Shown: in pieces, positions 9,580 through 21,379 of the stretch | Numbering within the stretch: position 1 is the first letter of the stretch | Layout of the letters: every line of letters begins with the position of its first letter | NCBI GenBank assembly: GCA_030066685.1 | Contig: JASJBF010000051.1 | Coordinates: forward strand, 104,716-168,715 | Source of the DNA: Kiloniellales bacterium | Lineage (GTDB): Bacteria > Pseudomonadota > Alphaproteobacteria > Kiloniellales > JAKSBE01 | Length of the DNA stretch: 64,000 nt | Direction: 5' to 3' | The notes under the pieces: generated by a model | The model's input: the letters and a program-made list of their open reading frames with translations, nothing else | Database searches by the model: none | What the model was told of the DNA's origin: nothing | Made by a program: the position numbers and the translations under genes

Positions 9580-9819
9580 TTAGGCCTCCGGCGGCGCCGA
9601 GGTCTGCAGCGCGAGGGCGTGCAGCTCGTTGCCCATGCGTCCCTGAAGGGCCTGGTAGACCATCTGATGTTGCTGTACCCGGTTCTTGCCTTTAAAGGCG
9701 GAGGAGACGACGTAGGCGGCGTAGTGGTCACCGTCGCCGCGCAGATCCTCGATCTTCACCTCCGCGTCCGGCAGGGCGTCCTTGATCAGCTTCTCGATTT
9801 CCGCCGGATTCATCGGCAT
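9580..9819 (-). CDS. bolA: BolA/IbaG family protein
   Basis: A 79-residue single-domain BolA protein, partner of monothiol glutaredoxins in iron-sulfur cluster trafficking and regulation. The sequence MPMNPAEIEKLIKDALPDAEV, then GDGDHYAAYVVSSAFKGKNRVQQHQMVYQAL, carries the conserved His ligands (GDHY and VQQHQ). Short BolAs of this type next to grxD are common in alphaproteobacteria. The start could be either of the two closely spaced ATG codons. It lies 29 bases after purL and probably shares its transcript. Confidence 0.94.
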   Translation of the reverse strand: MPMNPAEIEKLIKDALPDAEVKIEDLRGDGDHYAAYVVSSAFKGKNRVQQHQMVYQALQGRMGNELHALALQTSAPPEA

Positions 9820-9848
9820 GTCATTGCGTCCCCACCGCTTGTTCGATG

Positions 9849-12100
<2,252 letters not shown>

Positions 12101-12104
<4 letters not shown>

Positions 12105-12790
12105 GACAGCGCCTCCACCAGGCCGTCGAACATCGCCCGGCCGTCGTTGCCGCCGAGCTGCGGATCGGCGAGCCGCTCCGGATGGGGCATCAGGCCGAGC
12201 ACGGTCTTGGCCTCGTTGTAGACCCCGGCGATGTTGGCCATGGAGCCGTTGGGATTGGCCGCCGGGCTCGGCGTGCCGTCGCGCTCGCAGTAGCGGAAGG
12301 CGATCTGCTCGCGGTCCTCAAGCCGCTTGAAGGTGTCCGCGTCGGCCTCGTAGTTGCCGTCGTGGTGGGCGACCGGGATGCGCAGGACCTGGCCGGTCTC
12401 GTAGCGTGCGGCGAAGAGGCTCTGACTGGTCTCGACCCGGATCAGCACGTCGCGGCAGACGAACCTGAGCTCGGCGTTGCGCATCAGGACGCCCGGCAGC
12501 AGACCGGCCTCGGTGAGGACCTGGAAGCCGTTGCAGATGCCCAGGGTCGGCACCCCGTCGCGGGCCCGGCGCACCACCTCGGTCATGACCGGCGAGTGCG
12601 CGGCCATGGCGCCGCAGCGCAGGTAGTCGCCGAAGGAGAAGCCGCCCGGCAGGACCATCAGGTCGACGGCCTCGAAGTTCGCCTCCTTGTGCCAGACCAT
12701 GATGGGCTCGCCGCCCATGGACTGCGCCAGCGCGACCTTCACGTCGCGGTCGCAGTTCGAACCCGGAAAGACGATCACCGCGGCTTTCAT
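12101..12790 (-). CDS. purQ: phosphoribosylformylglycinamidine synthase, glutaminase subunit
   Basis: Class I glutamine amidotransferase of 229 residues that feeds ammonia to PurL. It opens [21 protein letters not shown], has the nucleophile elbow [19 protein letters not shown] with the catalytic Cys, and ends with the His-x-Glu pair in [13 protein letters not shown] chose the ATG at 12790, since the open frame extends upstream without family-like sequence. It overlaps purL by four bases and lies about 116 bases after purS. Confidence 0.97.
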
Positions 12791-12906
12791 CGAGGCCACT
12801 GTCTCCTGAGGGTTTCGGGGACTTCGGCGATCGGGCCGTCGAGCCCGACCGCCGGCGACCCTTCGCTTCGCCAGGGAAGATCTTGTGTCGCCGGGAGGAC
12901 CAAGTC

Positions 12907-13149
12907 CTAAGCGTCCAGTTCGACCGAGTAGTTCTCGATCACCGTGTTGGCGAGCAGCTTCTCGCACATGGCCTCGACCTCGCGCCGGGCGCGCTCGGGA
13001 TCACTCTCGGTCAGCTCGATCTCGAGGAACTTGCCCTGGCGAACGCCGGTCACCGAATCGAATCCCAGGGTGCCGAGGGCGTTGTGGATGGCCTTGCCCT
13101 GAGGGTCCAGAACGCCGGCCTTCAGCGTGACGTGAACTCTGGCTTTCAC
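12907..13149 (-). CDS. purS: phosphoribosylformylglycinamidine synthase subunit PurS
   Basis: Small subunit (80 residues) that joins PurL and PurQ in the FGAM synthase complex. The product reads (V)[20 protein letters not shown] and ends [10 protein letters not shown], a complete PurS. The start is a GTG at 13149 with GGAGA 8 bases upstream, which fits the length of other PurS proteins. However, the reading frame stays open upstream to an ATG at 13443 and encodes an NrtS-like membrane segment, so a fused product is also possible (see the overlapping entry). Confidence 0.92.
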   Translation of the reverse strand: MKARVHVTLKAGVLDPQGKAIHNALGTLGFDSVTGVRQGKFLEIELTESDPERARREVEAMCEKLLANTVIENYSVELDA

Positions 13150-13443
13150 GGGGCTTTCTCCATCGCCGGATTCGCGCGTGGAGACTAGCCCTGGGCCCTG
13201 GGACTGACAAGCGGCCGCACGGTCCGGGGCCGCCGATTTTGCCCCCAGCGCGCCGATCGTCGCGAAGACGTAGGGCACCACGAAAGTCAAGATCACCTTC
13301 CACCAGACCAGGGCTTGGGCGCCGGTCAGAGCCTCGAACTGGTTTATGGCGGTGAGGACCGGGCCGACGACCAGAGCGACGATCGCAGCCCGCCGCGGGA
13401 TGCCGCCGGAGACCGCGAGTCGTAGCCAGGTCATCAGCGCCAT
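12907..13443 (-). CDS. NrtS-like two-helix membrane segment in frame with purS
   Basis: The frame that contains purS is open for 178 codons from an ATG at 13443 (GAGAG about 4 bases upstream). Residues 1-70 ([20 protein letters not shown], then [18 protein letters not shown] and [18 protein letters not shown]) have two hydrophobic helices and resemble the small NrtS nitrate/nitrite transport proteins, which normally end shortly after the second helix. Residues 71-98 are a low-complexity linker, and PurS starts at residue 99. Two readings are possible: a separate gene that lost its stop codon, with purS translated mostly from its own GTG, or a real membrane-tethered PurS. The sequence does not decide. 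NrtS assignment is by recognition of pattern and is moderate. Confidence 0.6.
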   Translation of the reverse strand: MALMTWLRLAVSGGIPRRAAIVALVVGPVLTAINQFEALTGAQALVWWKVILTFVVPYVFATIGALGAKSAAPDRAAACQSQGPGLVSTRESGDGESPVKARVHVTLKAGVLDPQGKAIHNALGTLGFDSVTGVRQGKFLEIELTESDPERARREVEAMCEKLLANTVIENYSVELDA

Positions 13444-13522
13444 GAGGCTCTCGCCCTCCGGGTCGGGGCAGGTGGCTCCAGGCGGACCAGTCTAGGGAGG
13501 TCAAAGGGTGCCGGCCAATTGC

Positions 13523-13551
13523 AAAGGGCGGCGCCTTTCGGGTGCCGCCCT
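13523..13551 (-). terminator. probable terminator downstream of purC
   Basis: On the minus strand GGGCGGC and GCCGCCC (plus coordinates 13544-13550 and 13526-13532) form a hairpin with extra pairs ACCC/GGCG inside, followed by only TTTGC. The T-run is short, so termination may be partial, letting some transcripts reach the downstream purine genes. Confidence 0.6.
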
Positions 13552-13575
13552 GAAGCAACCTCGGTCCGGCCCCGG

Positions 13576-14337
13576 CTACTGCATCACGCGGGGCCCCTTG
13601 ATGTCGATCGGGCCGGCTTCGGGCAGCACGCCCAGGCGGCGGGCGACCTCCTGGTAGGCCTCGGCGACCTGGCCCAGGTCGCGGCGGAAGCGGTCCTTGT
13701 CCAGCTTCTCGTTGGTCTTGGTGTCCCAGAGCCGGCAGGAGTCCGGGCTGATCTCGTCGGCGAGGATGATCCGCATCTCCTCGTTCTCCCAGAGCCGGCC
13801 GAACTCCAGCTTGAAGTCGACCAGGCGCAGGCCGACCCCCATCAGCAGGCCCGAGAGGAAGTCGTTGACCCTCAGCGAGAGCTGCAGCATGTCGTCGAGG
13901 TCCTGGGTCGAGGCCCAGCCGAAGGCGGTGATGTGCTCCTCGGTGACCAGGGGATCGCCCAGGTCGTCGGACTTCAGGTAGTACTCGACGATGGAGCGGG
14001 GCAGGGGCGCGCCTTCCTCCATCTTGAAGCGCTGGGCGAAGGACCCGGCCGCGATGTTGCGGACCACCACCTCCAGCGGGATGATCTCGACCTCGCGGAC
14101 CAGCTGCTCGCGCATGTTCAGGCGGCGCATGAAGTGAGTCGGAATGCCCACCTCCGACAGCCGCACCATGAAGTACTCCGAGATCCGGTTGTTCAGGACG
14201 CCCTTGCCGGTGATGACGCCCTGCTTCTGGTTGTTGTAAGCCGTCGCGTCGTCCTTGAAGTACTGGACGAGGGTCCCGGGCTCGGGGCCTTCGAAGAGGA
14301 CCTTCGCCTTGCCCTCGTAGATCCGCTTGCGTCGCAT
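13576..14337 (-). CDS. purC: phosphoribosylaminoimidazole-succinocarboxamide synthase
   Basis: SAICAR synthetase, joining aspartate to CAIR in purine synthesis. It is 253 residues from the ATG at 14337 ([17 protein letters not shown]); an ATG three codons earlier is the alternative start. The ATP-binding opening IYEGKAK, the segment [19 protein letters not shown], and the substrate/metal motif VDFKLEFGR with [13 protein letters not shown] are all intact. It lies upstream of purS, purQ and purL in the order usual for alphaproteobacteria. Confidence 0.97.
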   Translation of the reverse strand: MRRKRIYEGKAKVLFEGPEPGTLVQYFKDDATAYNNQKQGVITGKGVLNNRISEYFMVRLSEVGIPTHFMRRLNMREQLVREVEIIPLEVVVRNIAAGSFAQRFKMEEGAPLPRSIVEYYLKSDDLGDPLVTEEHITAFGWASTQDLDDMLQLSLRVNDFLSGLLMGVGLRLVDFKLEFGRLWENEEMRIILADEISPDSCRLWDTKTNEKLDKDRFRRDLGQVAEAYQEVARRLGVLPEAGPIDIKGPRVMQ

Positions 14338-14470
14338 TCTTGTCACCCGATTTCGGCCAAAACCGTCTTTTTTCAGAGGCTTAGTAGGCCTTGCGATGGA
14401 CCCGGCCAGCGCCGGATCGACGCCCAGATATAGCAGTTGCGATCCCCCAAAACAACGTCATGAAGCGGCC

Positions 14471-15241
14471 TCAACCATGAAGATTCGCGGGCAGATAAGG
14501 CGCCTCGTCCGGCCGCCCTGCCGCGAAGAGCCATTGCAAATCAATATCTTGGGTCGCCAGATCCTGGCCTAGGGCGATCAGGGAGCTGGACACGGTCCCG
14601 AAGCCGCTGGCCAGGCCCAGGTTCATGGCGGCCATAGGGTCGGCGCCGCCGGGATCGCCACGATCCGCCAGTATCGCCTGCCAGGCGGCCCAGTCGCCGG
14701 TGCCGGGATCCGGCGCCGCCGCCGCCTCCAGGCGCGGCAGATAGCGCCGGATCCGGGGGCTGGAGGGATCGTTGCGGTCGCCGGCGGTCAGCAGGGTCAG
14801 GCCGGGGGGCAGGGGATGGGCCTCCGGGCCCCGCGTCGCCTCGGGCCCGAGGTGGCGCAGCCAGACCGCGTCGCGGCGGTCGGCGACGACCAGGTTGAAA
14901 CTGCGGTAGTCGGCCGGCGAGATCGCCGCCAGCTCTGCAGCGGCGGCCCGGGCGGACTCCGCGTCCAGGGCCCGCAGCACGAGCTCGCCGCGGGAGCGCT
15001 TGCCGGGCTGCGGGCCCAGGCTGCCGCGGCGGTTGAGGATCGCCGCGACCAGCCCGGTCGCGCTGTTCAGACCAAGCCAGGAGCCCCCGCCCAGCAGGTC
15101 GAGGCCGGCCATGACCTCGGGTCGCTCGGGCCAGTGCCGGCCGGGTGCCCGCCAGGGCCGGTCGCGCATCTCGTCCCGGTTGGCGCCGAGGATCAGGGGC
15201 CAGGGATGGGCGGGGCGGAACAACAGGATGAGCGTGCACAT
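14471..15241 (-). CDS. NRDE-family protein
   Basis: A 256-residue protein of the NRDE (TANGO2-like) family. It begins MCTLILLFRPAHPWPLILGANRDE, carrying the Cys-2 and the NRDE motif that define the family. The rest is typical in length with the AILNRRG segment. Family members in animals affect haem/lipid handling, but the bacterial role is unknown, so no function is assigned. It lies on the minus strand between purC and the divergent argF and has no recognisable link to either. Confidence 0.85.
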   Translation of the reverse strand: MCTLILLFRPAHPWPLILGANRDEMRDRPWRAPGRHWPERPEVMAGLDLLGGGSWLGLNSATGLVAAILNRRGSLGPQPGKRSRGELVLRALDAESARAAAAELAAISPADYRSFNLVVADRRDAVWLRHLGPEATRGPEAHPLPPGLTLLTAGDRNDPSSPRIRRYLPRLEAAAAPDPGTGDWAAWQAILADRGDPGGADPMAAMNLGLASGFGTVSSSLIALGQDLATQDIDLQWLFAAGRPDEAPYLPANLHG

Positions 15242-15379
15242 GATCCCTCAGGGCGCCACCGGGCGCCGTGATCGGCGGTTGACCCGGTGACCCGGAGTCT
15301 GCTGATCTGAGCCTTCGTTGCAGGGGAGGGCGGGATGCACGGGACAGCCGATCCGGTGGTTGCGGGCGAGGAGGCGAGC

Positions 15380-16381
15380 ATGACAGCTTCGCTGACGGAT
15401 CGCAGCTTCTTGAAGCTTGACGACTTCTCCTCGGCCGAGATCCAGAGCCTGCTCGACCTGGCCGCGAAGCTCAAGGCGGAGAAGCGGGCACGGCGCGAGG
15501 AGCGCCGGCTGGCCGGACGCAACGTCGCGTTGATCTTCGAGAAGTCCTCGACCCGGACCCGCTCGGCCTTCGAGGTCGCGGCCTTTGACCAGGGCGCGCA
15601 GGTCACCTACTTCGACAGCGCCGGCTCCCACCTGGGCGGCAAGGAGTCCATGAAGGACACGGCGCGGGTCCTGGGCCGCATGTACGACGGCATCGCCTAC
15701 CGCGGCCACGGCCAGAAGGTGGTCGAGGAGCTGGCGGCCTATGCCGGCGTGCCGGTCTGGAACGCCCTGACTCAAGAGTATCATCCGACCCAGAGCCTGG
15801 CCGACCTGCTGACCATGCAGGAGCATTGCGACAAGCCCTTCAACGAGATCGTCTGCTGCTATCTCGGGGACGCCGGCAACAACACCTGCAACTCCCTGGC
15901 CATGGGCGCGGCCAAGATGGGCCTCGAGCTGCGCCTGGCGGCGCCGGAGTCCTGTTGGCCCGAACGGGCCCTCTTCGAGAGCTGCCAGGCCGTTGCCGCC
16001 GCGGCCGGCGGCCGCTTGCTGCTGAGCGAGGAAATCGCCCCGGCCCTCGCGGGCGCCGACTTCGTCTACACCGACGTCTGGGTCTCGATGGGCGAGCCGG
16101 CCTCGGTCTGGGAGACCCGGATCGAGGCTCTGCGCCCCTATCGGGTGACCCCGGAGATCATGGCGGCGACCGGCAATCCCGAGACCCGCTTCCTGCACTG
16201 CCTCCCGGCGATCCACAACCGGGAGACCGAGCTGGGCGAGCGGGTGTTCCGCGACTACGGCCTCGACGGCCTGGAGGTCACCGAAGCGGTCCTCGAGTCC
16301 GAGGCCTCGATCGTTTTCGAGCAGGCCGAAAACCGGCTCCATACCATCAAGGCGGTGATGGTCGCCACCCTCGCCGGCTAG
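15380..16381 (+). CDS. argF: ornithine carbamoyltransferase
   Basis: Makes citrulline from ornithine and carbamoyl phosphate (arginine synthesis or, in reverse, the deiminase pathway). The protein has 333 residues from the ATG at 15380 (GAGGAGG about 8 bases upstream). The carbamoyl phosphate motif STRTR is at residues 57-61, HPTQ at 135-138 and the ornithine-binding HCLP at 273-276. Length and detail ([20 protein letters not shown]) resemble the longer enterobacterial-type/ArcB-like OTC rather than the shorter 305-residue enzyme common in this class, which may point to transfer. The stop codon TAG is part of a palindromic repeat. No arc or other arg genes adjoin. Confidence 0.94.
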   Translation: MTASLTDRSFLKLDDFSSAEIQSLLDLAAKLKAEKRARREERRLAGRNVALIFEKSSTRTRSAFEVAAFDQGAQVTYFDSAGSHLGGKESMKDTARVLGRMYDGIAYRGHGQKVVEELAAYAGVPVWNALTQEYHPTQSLADLLTMQEHCDKPFNEIVCCYLGDAGNNTCNSLAMGAAKMGLELRLAAPESCWPERALFESCQAVAAAAGGRLLLSEEIAPALAGADFVYTDVWVSMGEPASVWETRIEALRPYRVTPEIMAATGNPETRFLHCLPAIHNRETELGERVFRDYGLDGLEVTEAVLESEASIVFEQAENRLHTIKAVMVATLAG

Positions 16382-16429
16382 AGCACGATGATATGAGGTC
16401 GAATCGACCTCATGTCTGAATCGTGCTCT
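16379..16429. repeat. 51-bp palindrome (type C, copy 3) overlapping the argF stop
   Basis: It begins with the argF stop codon TAG and reads TAGAGCACGATGATATGAGG, then the reverse complement with ATCGTGCTCT at the end. It matches the 1609-1660 unit except for a few bases. A hairpin directly at the stop codon could protect or end the mRNA. Confidence 0.8.
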
Positions 16430-16642
16430 CAACCGCTTTAGGTCCGGACAGAGCCGTCTTTCGGCCGCGCCGCCAGACCTTGCGCGAGATCAAGGCGGAG
16501 GTGGATCGCCGCCTGCGAGGCTTTCGACCTGGATCTTGACCTTCACCTTAAATAAGGGAAAACAGCGGCTATATATCCGGTAGGACGGCGTCAGGCGGCG
16601 AGTTCGGCCTGGCTTGAGGAATCTCCAGGGAGAGCGGCGGAA

Positions 16643-16963
16643 ATGACAACGTTCAACGATCGAGAGAAGGCTTTCGAGGACAAGTACAAGCACGACCAGG
16701 AGCTGCAGTTCAAGGTCGAGGTCCGGCGCAACAAGATGCTCGGCCTCTGGGTTGCGGAGCTCATTGGGCTGCAGGGTGCTGACGCCGAAGCCTACGCCAA
16801 GGAAGTGGTCGCCTCCGACTTCGAGGAGCCGGGTGATGCCGATGTCGTGCGCAAGGTCCTGGGCGACCTCGAGGCCAAGGGCCAGGAGATGACCGAGCAC
16901 CGGCTGCGCAAGAAGATGGACGAGCTGCTCCTCTCGGCGAAGCAGCAGGTGATGTCCGAGTAG
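16643..16963 (+). CDS. DUF1476 protein, F1Fo-ATPase inhibitor zeta subunit
   Basis: A 106-residue, highly charged, mostly helical protein starting MTTFNDREKAFEDKYKHDQELQFKVEVRRNKMLG. This is the alphaproteobacterial DUF1476 family, shown in Paracoccus to be the zeta inhibitor of ATP synthase. The N-terminal FNDREKAFE segment is the inhibitory part in the studied protein. The gene sits near purB and purC as in many alphaproteobacteria. GGGAGAG lies about 8 bases before the ATG. Confidence 0.92.
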   Translation: MTTFNDREKAFEDKYKHDQELQFKVEVRRNKMLGLWVAELIGLQGADAEAYAKEVVASDFEEPGDADVVRKVLGDLEAKGQEMTEHRLRKKMDELLLSAKQQVMSE

Positions 16964-16989
16964 GGCCGGCCGCCGCGGCGGCCAGCACA

Positions 16990-18318
<1,329 letters not shown>

Positions 18319-18421
18319 GCGGGTCTCGGCTGCAAGGGCGGCTGTGGCCTAACCAAGAGGAGCGTCCAGGCAATGTCAACGCCGGGCGACGCGCCCGCCG
18401 AGCCCGGCCTTGCAAGAGCGC

Positions 18422-19138
18422 TCAGTCGGCGTCCTCGCCCTGCACCATCAGCTCCAGGGTCTTCACGTCGGTCACGACGATGTAGCCGCCGCGGTCGTAG
18501 GTGATGACTCCCTGGTCCTGGAGCAGCCGCAGCGACTTGTTGGTGCTTTCCCGGGTCGCACCGAGCATGTTGCCGAGCTCTTCCTGGGAAAGCTTGATGT
18601 CCAGCTTGATCCCCTCGCGGCTTGGCGAGCCGTGGCCCCGGGTCAGGGTCAGCAGCCGCTTGGCCAGCCGGCGCGGGATGTTGAGGAAGATCGTGTCCTC
18701 GATGATGTCGCTGATCCAGCGGACGCGCTCGCAGAGCATCTCCATCATCCGTATGCAAAGCGCGGGGTGCTTCTCCAAAAAAGGGACGAAGTCCTTCCTG
18801 TCGACCCTCAGCAGCTTGGTCGGTGCCATGGCGACCGCGCCGGCGGTCCGTTCCCGTCCGTCCAGCAGGGCGATCTCGCCCAAGACCTGGCCCGGTTCCA
18901 TGATGTTCAGGAAGATCTCCCGTCCCTCATCCGACAGCGTGTTGATTCCGACCCGTCCGGCCAGGATCGCGTAGAGGCACTCGCCGGGAGCGCCCTTGTG
19001 GAAGATCACCTGGCCATCGGTGAAGACCTCGGTCTTGCAGAGGTTCAGGAACTCGTCGAGCTCTGCCGCCTGAAGCTGGCTCAACAGCCCTGTGGACAGG
19101 ATCTTCTTGAGCTCCGCAGACTCTCGGTTGAATGACAT
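18422..19138 (-). CDS. Crp/Fnr-family transcription regulator
   Basis: A 238-residue regulator with an N-terminal cyclic-nucleotide-binding fold and a C-terminal winged helix. The phosphate-binding cassette reads LGEIALLDGRERTAG, keeping the Glu (88) and Arg-Thr-Ala (97-99) that in E. coli CRP contact cAMP; Ser-143 matches CRP Ser-128 while the preceding Thr is replaced by Ile. There is no FNR cysteine cluster. The recognition helix (about 194-206, ATRESTNKSLRLL) keeps CRP's Arg-Glu pair (196-197) with Lys-201 where CRP has Arg, so TGTGA-type half-sites are expected. It follows TfuA by 108 bases on the same strand, and a perfect TGTGA-N6-TCACA site lies upstream of the peptide precursor gene, so it is a good candidate for the cluster's regulator. 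cAMP binding is inferred. Confidence 0.9.
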   Translation of the reverse strand: MSFNRESAELKKILSTGLLSQLQAAELDEFLNLCKTEVFTDGQVIFHKGAPGECLYAILAGRVGINTLSDEGREIFLNIMEPGQVLGEIALLDGRERTAGAVAMAPTKLLRVDRKDFVPFLEKHPALCIRMMEMLCERVRWISDIIEDTIFLNIPRRLAKRLLTLTRGHGSPSREGIKLDIKLSQEELGNMLGATRESTNKSLRLLQDQGVITYDRGGYIVVTDVKTLELMVQGEDAD

Positions 19139-19246
19139 TCCACAGGTTCCCGGCTTGGATGACGACGACAGAATACTCCCGCACTGTCGCCTTCGTCCAA
19201 TGGCATGGTTCGGTATTGGGAGTCGCCGGCGCCCCGGCGCCGAAAC

Positions 19247-19999
19247 TCAGGCCGTTCCGGGCCGATGACCCTGCCCGGACAGCCGGGTGGCCTGGTCCCA
19301 GTGGACTGTGTGCTCGAAGTGGAACTGAACCTGCTTGACCGGCGGCTCGCCCTTGAAACGGTCGCGCATGGTCCGCAGCATGAGCAAGGCATCCTCGCGC
19401 TTCTGGTCGACCCGGCCGCCGGGGAGCCAGGATCTGAAACGTTCGAGCTCGGCGTTCGACACGCCCGACGCGGCGGCATCCGAGATCATGGTGCCGTAGG
19501 TCCGCTCCCGGTAATGCCGGGCCTTGGCCGCGCTTTCGAGGCTCTGTCGCGAGGCTTCCGTCAGGACGTTGGCGGCGCAGGCATCGGAGAGGGTTCGGCG
19601 GATCGACACCATGGCCTCGGAGAGCAAAGGATACCCGAGTTCCGCCGGTCCATGGGTGACGGCAACCTCGTCGTCGTCCTCCAGGTGGCCGTCCCGAAAG
19701 GCCTGAAAGATCGCGCCCACGCCTTCCATGCCGAAAGGCGCGAGCTCTGCGGCGCGCAGGGCACCCATGCTCGAGGCGCCAAAGACGTGGACCCCGCGGC
19801 TCAGGGCGTAGAGGATCTCCTTGTGCCAGACCGAGGGCACGTTTTCGAAGTAGCCGTCGATGATCCCGATCGCCACCGGTTTCTTGAGCGTGACCCGGTA
19901 CACGTCGCCTTCGGAGACCGGCGGCAGGTACTCGGCCGGCAACTCCTCCCTCGCCTCCTCGGCCGGCAGCGTCGGCCCGGTGAAGATGTAGATCGTCAT
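19247..19999 (-). CDS. tfuA: TfuA family protein (YcaO partner)
   Basis: A 250-residue TfuA protein. The family is named from the trifolitoxin locus; TfuA partners of YcaO proteins are needed for thioamide formation in methyl-coenzyme M reductase and in thioamidated RiPPs. The opening MTIYIFTGPTLPAEEARE and the conserved block VFGASSMGALRAAEL (residues 73-86) are diagnostic. Its ATG overlaps the ycaO stop codon by four bases (ATGA), so the two are translationally coupled. The last 25 residues (HWDQATRLSGQGHRPGTA) look unconserved. Confidence 0.9.
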   Translation of the reverse strand: MTIYIFTGPTLPAEEAREELPAEYLPPVSEGDVYRVTLKKPVAIGIIDGYFENVPSVWHKEILYALSRGVHVFGASSMGALRAAELAPFGMEGVGAIFQAFRDGHLEDDDEVAVTHGPAELGYPLLSEAMVSIRRTLSDACAANVLTEASRQSLESAAKARHYRERTYGTMISDAAASGVSNAELERFRSWLPGGRVDQKREDALLMLRTMRDRFKGEPPVKQVQFHFEHTVHWDQATRLSGQGHRPGTA

Positions 20000-21231
20000 G
20001 TCTGGCCTCCCTTGAGGCGCCGAAGCCGCTCACCGGGAACGTAGCGTGCCGAGCTGTCAATCCCCTCCAGGCCGGGAATGATGACCCGCACCACGGGGAT
20101 CTTGAACTCCGGCCTGGTCAGATCGACGGCGATGACTTCTTCTATCCCGACGGCCCGGAGCCGGTCGAGCAGCAGGCGTAGATCCTCTTCGAAGCTGCGA
20201 CCGTGATAGGACGGTGCATCATGGAAGCTGCGGCCGCCGGTGCTGGGTGCCATGACCCTTCGCCAAGCGTCGTAGGTCTGGCGGTCGAGGAACGCCTCGT
20301 AGCCCTGCCTCGGCATGTCGTCGCGCGCGCCGGCGATGAAGGTGAGCCGGCTCTGCGCCGCTTCCGTCAGGGCACGCAGCAAAGCGACCTCGCGGACCAG
20401 GTGGCAGCCCATGCCGGCTGCGGGACGGACGGTCTGCGAAAGACCTGAATCCTCCTGGAGGATTCGGCAAAGGAAGACCGGCAGGCCGATATCGCTTGTG
20501 GTTTCCCATACCGCGACCATGACGCCGGCCTGCGCAAAGCGGTCCAGCAACTCGCGGCAACGGGGGTCATCGACCGTGTGGAGGTTGACCCTTGTCGCTT
20601 CGCGCTCGCTGTCTTCAAGCCGGTGCCAGAGCGTCATGGCATCCCGCTCGATCAATTCGCAGATCGCGTGGGTGGTCGCCTCCAGATAGTGGTTGCCAGA
20701 GGCCAGGCCGTTGGAACTGGCCTGGAAACAGCCGTGCCCGCTGGGCAGGGGCAAGGTGTAGTCCAGGTGAACCGTCTCGTAGGGAACCCAGCGCGGACTA
20801 TCGCCCATAAGGTCGTCGCCCTCGACCCAGAGAATTCGCTCGAAGGGCGTGAACCGGCTGTCGGAGAGCCGCGGGAGCCGATCCACATCGACCACGGCTT
20901 GGGTGTACCTCAGGTCTTCAAGGCTGCAGAGCTTGAGCGGATGGGAGATCCGCTCGGCGTGAAGGGATTCGACCGATTCCATCAGGCCGGAGACCTTGGC
21001 CGCGATCAGGTCGAAACCTTTGCCCTGGGCCACGGAAACGGAGCGCGAGTTCGGCCGGCACACCATGACCACCGGGATTCCGATAGTGTCGAGACCTGTG
21101 ACGTTTGCGATGCGTGTGATGCCCATGACCGGGACGAACGGCAAGACCCGCTCCAGGGTCTTCTCGGGCGGGACAAGACGATGGGTGGACTCACGATAGC
21201 CCTTGGTTGCTTCTGCGACTTCCAACCCCAT
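19996..21231 (-). CDS. ycaO: YcaO-family peptide-backbone cyclodehydratase/thioamide synthase
   Basis: ATP-dependent enzyme of 411 residues that activates backbone amides. The three ATP/Mg motifs are visible: SGLMESVE at residues 81-88, EATTHAICELIERDAM at 184-199, and EAAQSR at 290-295 followed by LTFIAGARDD. The protein lacks an azoline-type PxPxP C-terminus (it ends GERLRRLKGGQT), and its partner is TfuA rather than an E1-like or ocin-ThiF protein; together these favour thioamidation over azole formation. The start ATG at 21231 has AAGAGA about 5 bases upstream. It lies 148 bases after the repeat-containing precursor gene, with a hairpin between them. There is no methanogenesis here, so a RiPP role is most likely. 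Product chemistry is inferred. Confidence 0.92.
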   Translation of the reverse strand: MGLEVAEATKGYRESTHRLVPPEKTLERVLPFVPVMGITRIANVTGLDTIGIPVVMVCRPNSRSVSVAQGKGFDLIAAKVSGLMESVESLHAERISHPLKLCSLEDLRYTQAVVDVDRLPRLSDSRFTPFERILWVEGDDLMGDSPRWVPYETVHLDYTLPLPSGHGCFQASSNGLASGNHYLEATTHAICELIERDAMTLWHRLEDSEREATRVNLHTVDDPRCRELLDRFAQAGVMVAVWETTSDIGLPVFLCRILQEDSGLSQTVRPAAGMGCHLVREVALLRALTEAAQSRLTFIAGARDDMPRQGYEAFLDRQTYDAWRRVMAPSTGGRSFHDAPSYHGRSFEEDLRLLLDRLRAVGIEEVIAVDLTRPEFKIPVVRVIIPGLEGIDSSARYVPGERLRRLKGGQT

Positions 21232-21325
21232 CGTCTCTTGCCTCGTGAAGACCCAAGCTTCAGCCCGACAAAGCCTAGATCAAGTGAAAGCTTCCGTGCA
21301 GACCTGGCCGCTCGCAGTAGTGGAC

Positions 21326-21361
21326 GGCGCCGCAGCGGGGCATCCTGACTTGTGCGGCGCC
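21326..21361 (-). promoter_or_regulatory. hairpin between the precursor and ycaO genes
   Basis: GGCGCCGCA (21326-21334) and TGCGGCGCC (21353-21361) form a perfect 9-bp stem with an 18-base loop, 19 bases after the precursor stop codon. No T-run follows on the minus strand, so it is more likely a partial attenuator or mRNA 3'-end stabiliser than a full terminator. Such a structure would let precursor mRNA exceed enzyme mRNA. Confidence 0.6.
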
Positions 21362-21379
21362 TTTCCAACTTCGCGCCGT

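Noticed and set aside
16379..16429. palindrome at the argF stop as a Rho-independent terminator
   Set aside because: The stem is strong but no T-run follows on either strand, and the same unit occurs elsewhere as a dispersed repeat.
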